NCBI GenBank assembly: GCA_016865505.2
Contig: AP025252.1
Location: forward strand, 3,596,001 to 3,660,000
DNA: 64,000 bases
Origin: Bryobacterales bacterium F-183
GTDB taxonomy: Bacteria; Acidobacteriota; Terriglobia; Bryobacterales; Bryobacteraceae
Reading direction: 5' to 3'
Positions 60,939 to 64,000 of this stretch are shown here, in pieces. The notes below the pieces were generated by a model. The model searched no databases and had not been told where the DNA came from. It saw only the letters and a list, made by a program, of their open reading frames with translations. The position numbers and the translations under genes are program-made. The first letter of the stretch is position 1, and the number at the start of each line of letters is the position of its first letter.

Positions 60939-61649
60939 TCAAGTTAGCAGACGGCGGTGTGTTGGATCATTGCGGAATTGTGTCGCGTCGCGCTCGCCCA
61001 TGGCGATCCATTGCTCGACGCGCTGACGGTTCCACTGCAGGGCACGGCTGGGGCGAAGGCTGATGCGCTTGGCGGGGCGTAACTGTGCGGCGTTGGGGAT
61101 GTTGCCGAAGCCGCCCCAACTGAGACAGTTGATGCCGATGATTTGTGTAGCGCCCATGTCGCGCGCGGCGAACAGGGGCAGGGGATCGAGCAGTCCGCCG
61201 TCGGCGTAGCGGATGCCGTCGATCAACGGGAGGTCGAAGACGGCGGGGATGGCGCAGGAGGCCGCGAGGTGCTTCCACGTAACGTTGTCGTCTTGGATTA
61301 CGGTGCGATGGAGGAGGTTGGGGAAGCGGCGGAGCACGATGCCGACGCGGAGTTTGCGCTGGCCTTCGGTACACATGCGGCGCATGGTGTGGTGGGCGTA
61401 CGTGGGGTCGAGGATGCCTTGGTGCCAGCGGCGCGGGAACTGGAAGACGGGGCGTTCCATGCCGCTTTCGGCGAGCCAGTGTTGTTCCAGGGCTTCTGGC
61501 GTGGCACCGCAGGCGACCATCCAGGCGTTGAGCGACCCGATGGAGGCGCCGATGACCATGTCCGGCTGGAAGTGTTGCGAGAGTACCTTCCAGGCGCCCA
61601 CCTGATAGGCCCCAAACATACCGCCGCCGGAGAATACGAGCGCTTTCAC
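60939..61649 (-). CDS. Patatin-like phospholipase
   Basis: 236 residues, GTG start. The oxyanion motif SGGGMFGAY, the nucleophile elbow GASIGS (Ser in the G-x-S-x-G) and the DGG dyad at YADGGLLDPLP are present. Compact patatins hydrolyse membrane lipids. It leads the pentose phosphate operon, 5 nt before zwf, and is divergent from a small gene across 27 bp. A dedicated role in that pathway is not implied. Confidence 0.92.
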   Translation of the reverse strand: MKALVFSGGGMFGAYQVGAWKVLSQHFQPDMVIGASIGSLNAWMVACGATPEALEQHWLAESGMERPVFQFPRRWHQGILDPTYAHHTMRRMCTEGQRKLRVGIVLRRFPNLLHRTVIQDDNVTWKHLAASCAIPAVFDLPLIDGIRYADGGLLDPLPLFAARDMGATQIIGINCLSWGGFGNIPNAAQLRPAKRISLRPSRALQWNRQRVEQWIAMGERDATQFRNDPTHRRLLT

Positions 61650-61676
61650 CTTCTACAATGAGTATAGATTCCGCAC
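61650..61676. promoter_or_regulatory. Compact divergent promoter region
   Basis: Only 27 bp separate two divergent starts. It contains TACAAT on the plus strand (61653-61658, 18 nt before the ATG) and TATACT on the minus strand (61668-61663, 13 nt before the GTG). The -35 elements would lie inside the opposite coding regions. Confidence 0.4.
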
Positions 61677-62192
61677 ATGTATTCGCCAGCGATTCAGGAG
61701 CTTTTGGGTTCGGGCGACCGGTTGATACCGCTGGTTGCTTCCGGCGGTGCTTCGGTTCGTATTGACCCGGCGATCTTTGCGGATTGCCGATATCCGGCGG
61801 GCGCGCTGGCTGGGGCGTACACGTACTTTTCGGACTTTGAGAATGCGCATAAGATCGCACAGGACGATCACTCTTTGGAGGGTTCGTACTGGCATGGGAT
61901 TCTGCACCGACAGGAGCCCGATGCGTTCAACGCGGGGTACTGGTTCCGGCGTGTGCCTCGGCATCCGATCTTTGCGGATCTCGCTGCGGCTGCGGCGGAG
62001 ATCGTAACGAAGTACCCGTCGTGTGGGTTTCGTGCATCAGAGAAGTGGGATCCGCAGGCGTTTATCGAGTTCTGTGAGACGGCGCGGCGGAAGCCGGGGT
62101 CCGATGCAGAGCAGGCGGCTCTGGAGATCCAGTTGGCGGAATGGCAGTTGTTGTTCGGCTATTGTGCCGGCCCTAAGGGACAAAACATTTGA
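61677..62192 (+). CDS. Conserved-looking hypothetical protein
   Basis: 171 residues, no signal peptide. A segment with several His, Trp and Tyr residues (DDHSLEGSYWHGILHRQEPDAFNAGYWFRRVPRHPIF) could be a metal or active site; I have seen similar short proteins in acidobacterial genomes but know no function. The stop overlaps the TTG start of the next gene (TTGA). Confidence 0.7.
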   Translation: MYSPAIQELLGSGDRLIPLVASGGASVRIDPAIFADCRYPAGALAGAYTYFSDFENAHKIAQDDHSLEGSYWHGILHRQEPDAFNAGYWFRRVPRHPIFADLAAAAAEIVTKYPSCGFRASEKWDPQAFIEFCETARRKPGSDAEQAALEIQLAEWQLLFGYCAGPKGQNI

Positions 62193-63406
62193 AACGAATT
62201 CTGGGTGTTGTCGTACTGCTGCTTTTGGCGGCGGGCGTCTGGTGGTTGCTGGAGTGGCGGAACGCTCCGCCAGTGCTGGAGTTTTCGAAAACCACACGCG
62301 AGACGATCGTCGATCAATTGTCGACCAACGGCAAGATTGAGCCTGTGCAGTGGGAAGCGGCGCGCAATGAGAGTGCGGGCGTCGTGCAAAAGGTGCACGT
62401 CCGCAAGGGGCAACGCGTGAATGCCGGGGATCCGCTGATTGAGATCGAGATGCGTGAGGCTCGGGCTGCTGTCGAGGCCGCGAATGCGCGGATTGCGCAG
62501 ATACGGGCGGAACTGGACACGATCAGCCGTGGAGGTCGTGCGGCGGAGTTGTCGACGATTGATAGCTCATTGGCGACGGCACGGCAGGAGCTTTCGACGG
62601 CGCAGCGCGAGAGTGCGGAGTTGGAACGTCTGGTGGCGAAGCAGGCGGCTACTCCGTATGAGTTGACCTTGGCGAAGCAGCGCGTGGATGCGTTGCGGAC
62701 GCAGATACAAGGTTTGGACGCGCGGCGGGTGTCGCTGGTGGGTGCCGCGGATCGCACGTCGGCAGAGGCGCGGTTGCGGGAGGCGGAATCGTCAAAGAAG
62801 TTGGCCGAGCAGCAGGTGGCCTTGGGTACGGTACGAGCGCCGATGGCGGGTGTCGTGTACCAGATTGATGTTCGCGCGGGTGACTATATCGCGCCGGGTA
62901 CGCTTGTGGCTTCTGTTGGGCGAGTGGAGCAGGTTCGCGCGTTGATCTACGTTGATGAGCCGGAGTTGGGGCGGATCGGCGAGGGTAAGCCGGTGACGGT
63001 GACGTGGGATGCGCTGCCGGGTCGGGAATGGAAGGGTACGGTGCAGAAGGTTCCGACGGTGATCACGGCGCTGGGGTCGAGGCAGGTGGGCGAGGTGGAA
63101 TGCGTGATTGAGAACCCGTCGCTGGACTTGCTGCCGGGGTCGAACATCAACGCGTTTATTCAAGCGGCCGTGGTTCCGAATGCGGTGGCTGTGTCGAAGG
63201 CGGCGCTGCGTCGTGAGAATAACGAGACCGGTGTGTACGCTTTGCGTGCGGATGGCAAGACGGTAGAGTGGCGTCCGGTAAAGCTGGGGGTGTCGAGCCT
63301 GGTTCGTGCGCAGGTGATTTCGGGTTTGAAGGATGGGGAAGCGGTGGCGATGCCGACGGATCGTCCGCTCAAGACGGGGATGGAAGTGGCGGTGGAGTAC
63401 CGCTAA
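62189..63406 (+). CDS. HlyD/MacA-type membrane fusion protein
   Basis: 405 residues, TTG start overlapping the previous stop. One N-terminal TM helix, lipoyl-like half (VVQKVHVRKGQRVNAGDPLIEIE), coiled-coil hairpin (about 90-200), second half (VRAPMAGVVYQIDVRAGDYIAPGT) and beta-barrel domain follow. Such adaptors pair with an ABC or RND exporter; none is next to it, since the next genes are on the opposite strand. Stop codons of this and the EutN gene overlap. Confidence 0.88.
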   Translation: MKRILGVVVLLLLAAGVWWLLEWRNAPPVLEFSKTTRETIVDQLSTNGKIEPVQWEAARNESAGVVQKVHVRKGQRVNAGDPLIEIEMREARAAVEAANARIAQIRAELDTISRGGRAAELSTIDSSLATARQELSTAQRESAELERLVAKQAATPYELTLAKQRVDALRTQIQGLDARRVSLVGAADRTSAEARLREAESSKKLAEQQVALGTVRAPMAGVVYQIDVRAGDYIAPGTLVASVGRVEQVRALIYVDEPELGRIGEGKPVTVTWDALPGREWKGTVQKVPTVITALGSRQVGEVECVIENPSLDLLPGSNINAFIQAAVVPNAVAVSKAALRRENNETGVYALRADGKTVEWRPVKLGVSSLVRAQVISGLKDGEAVAMPTDRPLKTGMEVAVEYR

Positions 63407-63675
63407 ACGTCGAGGTGGACTTCGTCGATGACGCCTAAAATCGCGGCGTCGATGGGGGAGTTGGGGCGGCCGACTGAGGTCATGGCCGAAAAGCCTTCAA
63501 TCACTAGCAGGACTTTATCGCCTACGCCAGCGTCCGCGGAATCGAGCGCGATGACGGCGTCGCCGCGGTTGGTTCCGTCGAGGTTCAACGGTTGTACGAG
63601 CATCGCTTTGCGGCCCACGTGCGAGGGATGCTTGTGGGTCGCGACAGTCTCGCCAATGACCTTGCCGATGAGCAT
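63403..63675 (-). CDS. EutN/CcmL-family microcompartment vertex protein 1
   Basis: 90 residues with the BMC-P pattern: MLIGKVIGETVATHKHPSHVGRKAMLVQPL, then GDAVIALDSADAGVGDKVLLVIEGFSAM and C-terminal AAILGVIDEVHLDV. Pentamers of this family cap the vertices of bacterial microcompartments. First of three related genes in a row, 2 nt from the next. Start at 63675 follows the family N-terminus. Confidence 0.94.
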   Translation of the reverse strand: MLIGKVIGETVATHKHPSHVGRKAMLVQPLNLDGTNRGDAVIALDSADAGVGDKVLLVIEGFSAMTSVGRPNSPIDAAILGVIDEVHLDV

Positions 63676-63677
63676 TG

Positions 63678-63944
63678 TTATTCGACCCTGACCGAGTCCA
63701 CTACAGCTACGATCGTCGTGTCTGTGGGTACTTCGACGGGCAGGAATGGGAAGCTCGATTCCTTGCCGCGGCAGTAGTAGATCGTCTCGCCGATGCCTAC
63801 GCCTACGGCGTCCGTACAGACGATTTGACGGCCGTTTGGCTCGAGCGCGGTGTTTAACGGTTGGACGATCAGCAGCTTGTGCGCCGACAGATTCGCGTCC
63901 TTCGCGGTGGACCACACGCAGCCTGTGACTCGGCCGAGGTACAT
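63678..63944 (-). CDS. EutN/CcmL-family microcompartment vertex protein 2
   Basis: 88 residues: MYLGRVTGCVWSTAKDANLSAHKLLIVQPL, then CTDAVGVGIGETIYYCRGKESSF and IVAVVDSVRVE. The core Gly-x-Gly region aligns with protein 1. Two or three pentamer paralogues together are usual in BMC loci whose shells need different vertex proteins. The gap to the next gene is 9 nt. Confidence 0.93.
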   Translation of the reverse strand: MYLGRVTGCVWSTAKDANLSAHKLLIVQPLNTALEPNGRQIVCTDAVGVGIGETIYYCRGKESSFPFLPVEVPTDTTIVAVVDSVRVE

Positions 63945-63953
63945 GGTGACGGG

Positions 63954-64000
63954 TTACTTCTTCTTTTCGAGGTGGACGGAGTCGACGATGCCTACGATTG
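63954..64000 (-). CDS. EutN/CcmL-family microcompartment vertex protein 3 (partial)
   Basis: Only the last 15 codons and the stop lie in the window. They read IVGIVDSVHLEKKK, the same final strand as in proteins 1 and 2 (VDSVRVE, IDEVHLDV) with a Lys tail. The gene continues beyond the right edge. Confidence 0.8.
   Translation of the reverse strand, partial: IVGIVDSVHLEKKK

Overview
ORGANISM. The window looks like a high-GC chromosomal segment from an acidobacterium of the Solibacter/Bryobacter group (Bryobacterales). This is an inference from families typical of that lineage: a PadR plus ADOP (acidobacterial duplicated orphan permease) pair, an acidobacterial VWFA-domain protein (TIGR03436 type), a Solibacter-type TIGR03437 C-terminus on a secreted astacin protease, PEP-CTERM proteins, a DUF1549/DUF1553 plus DUF1501 pair, and a DUF1080 protein. 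No rRNA, plasmid, phage, insertion sequence or CRISPR is visible.

LAYOUT. 1-2.9 kb is a zinc-type homeostasis locus: His-rich protein, SmtB-like repressor with a clear operator, and a divergent P1B-ATPase. 3.0-9.9 kb holds secreted enzymes, a diheme cytochrome, PadR-ADOP and a haloperoxidase-like hydrolase. 9.9-13.7 kb (minus) is the most exciting unit: a bufferin-type RiPP operon (Cys-rich precursor, DUF692/MNIO enzyme, DUF2063 partner, DoxX) that continues without a break into an ECF sigma factor and an NrsF-like membrane anti-sigma. 13.9-21.2 kb carries a 1153-residue astacin, a PLC-X-like secreted protein and tandem duplicated PEP-CTERM genes with duplicated terminators. 22.6-28.5 kb is a heavy-metal RND efflux operon that differs in word composition from its surroundings, followed by an HtrA remnant and two tRNA genes. 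29.6-36 kb contains the GT87 / DUF1501 / DUF1549 group, an SMP-30-like protein and a leaderless PilZ gene. 36-46 kb has a glycine-zipper surface protein, dusB-rnhA, a TonB-like protein preceded by phased palindromes, a second ECF sigma/anti-sigma pair, DUF1080 and beta-lactamase-like enzymes, an IMPase, a divergent Hfq/LSm-like protein, the VWFA protein and a MoaD-MoaE fusion. 46-51 kb holds a PDZ/GAF/PAS histidine kinase with its NtrC-type regulator, then a probable structured small RNA with its own promoter and terminator. 51-55 kb has tRNA-Gly, a short RecQ, and split NHEJ-type ligase and polymerase genes. 56.8-61.6 kb (minus) is a patatin-zwf-opcA-pgl-capA operon for the oxidative pentose phosphate pathway. 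The right edge enters a bacterial microcompartment locus with three tandem EutN/CcmL pentamer genes.

HOW IT FITS TOGETHER. Metal handling recurs: Zn sensing and export at the left edge, the probably copper- or metal-binding bufferin operon with its own sigma/anti-sigma switch, and the RND efflux operon. Several promoters lie so close to their start codons that the mRNAs are probably leaderless (PadR, both PEP-CTERM copies, PilZ, perhaps dusB and the RND operon). The tetranucleotide GTAC is about twice as common as base composition predicts in most stretches I counted, but not in the RND operon. All calls come from reading the sequence; no database search was run.
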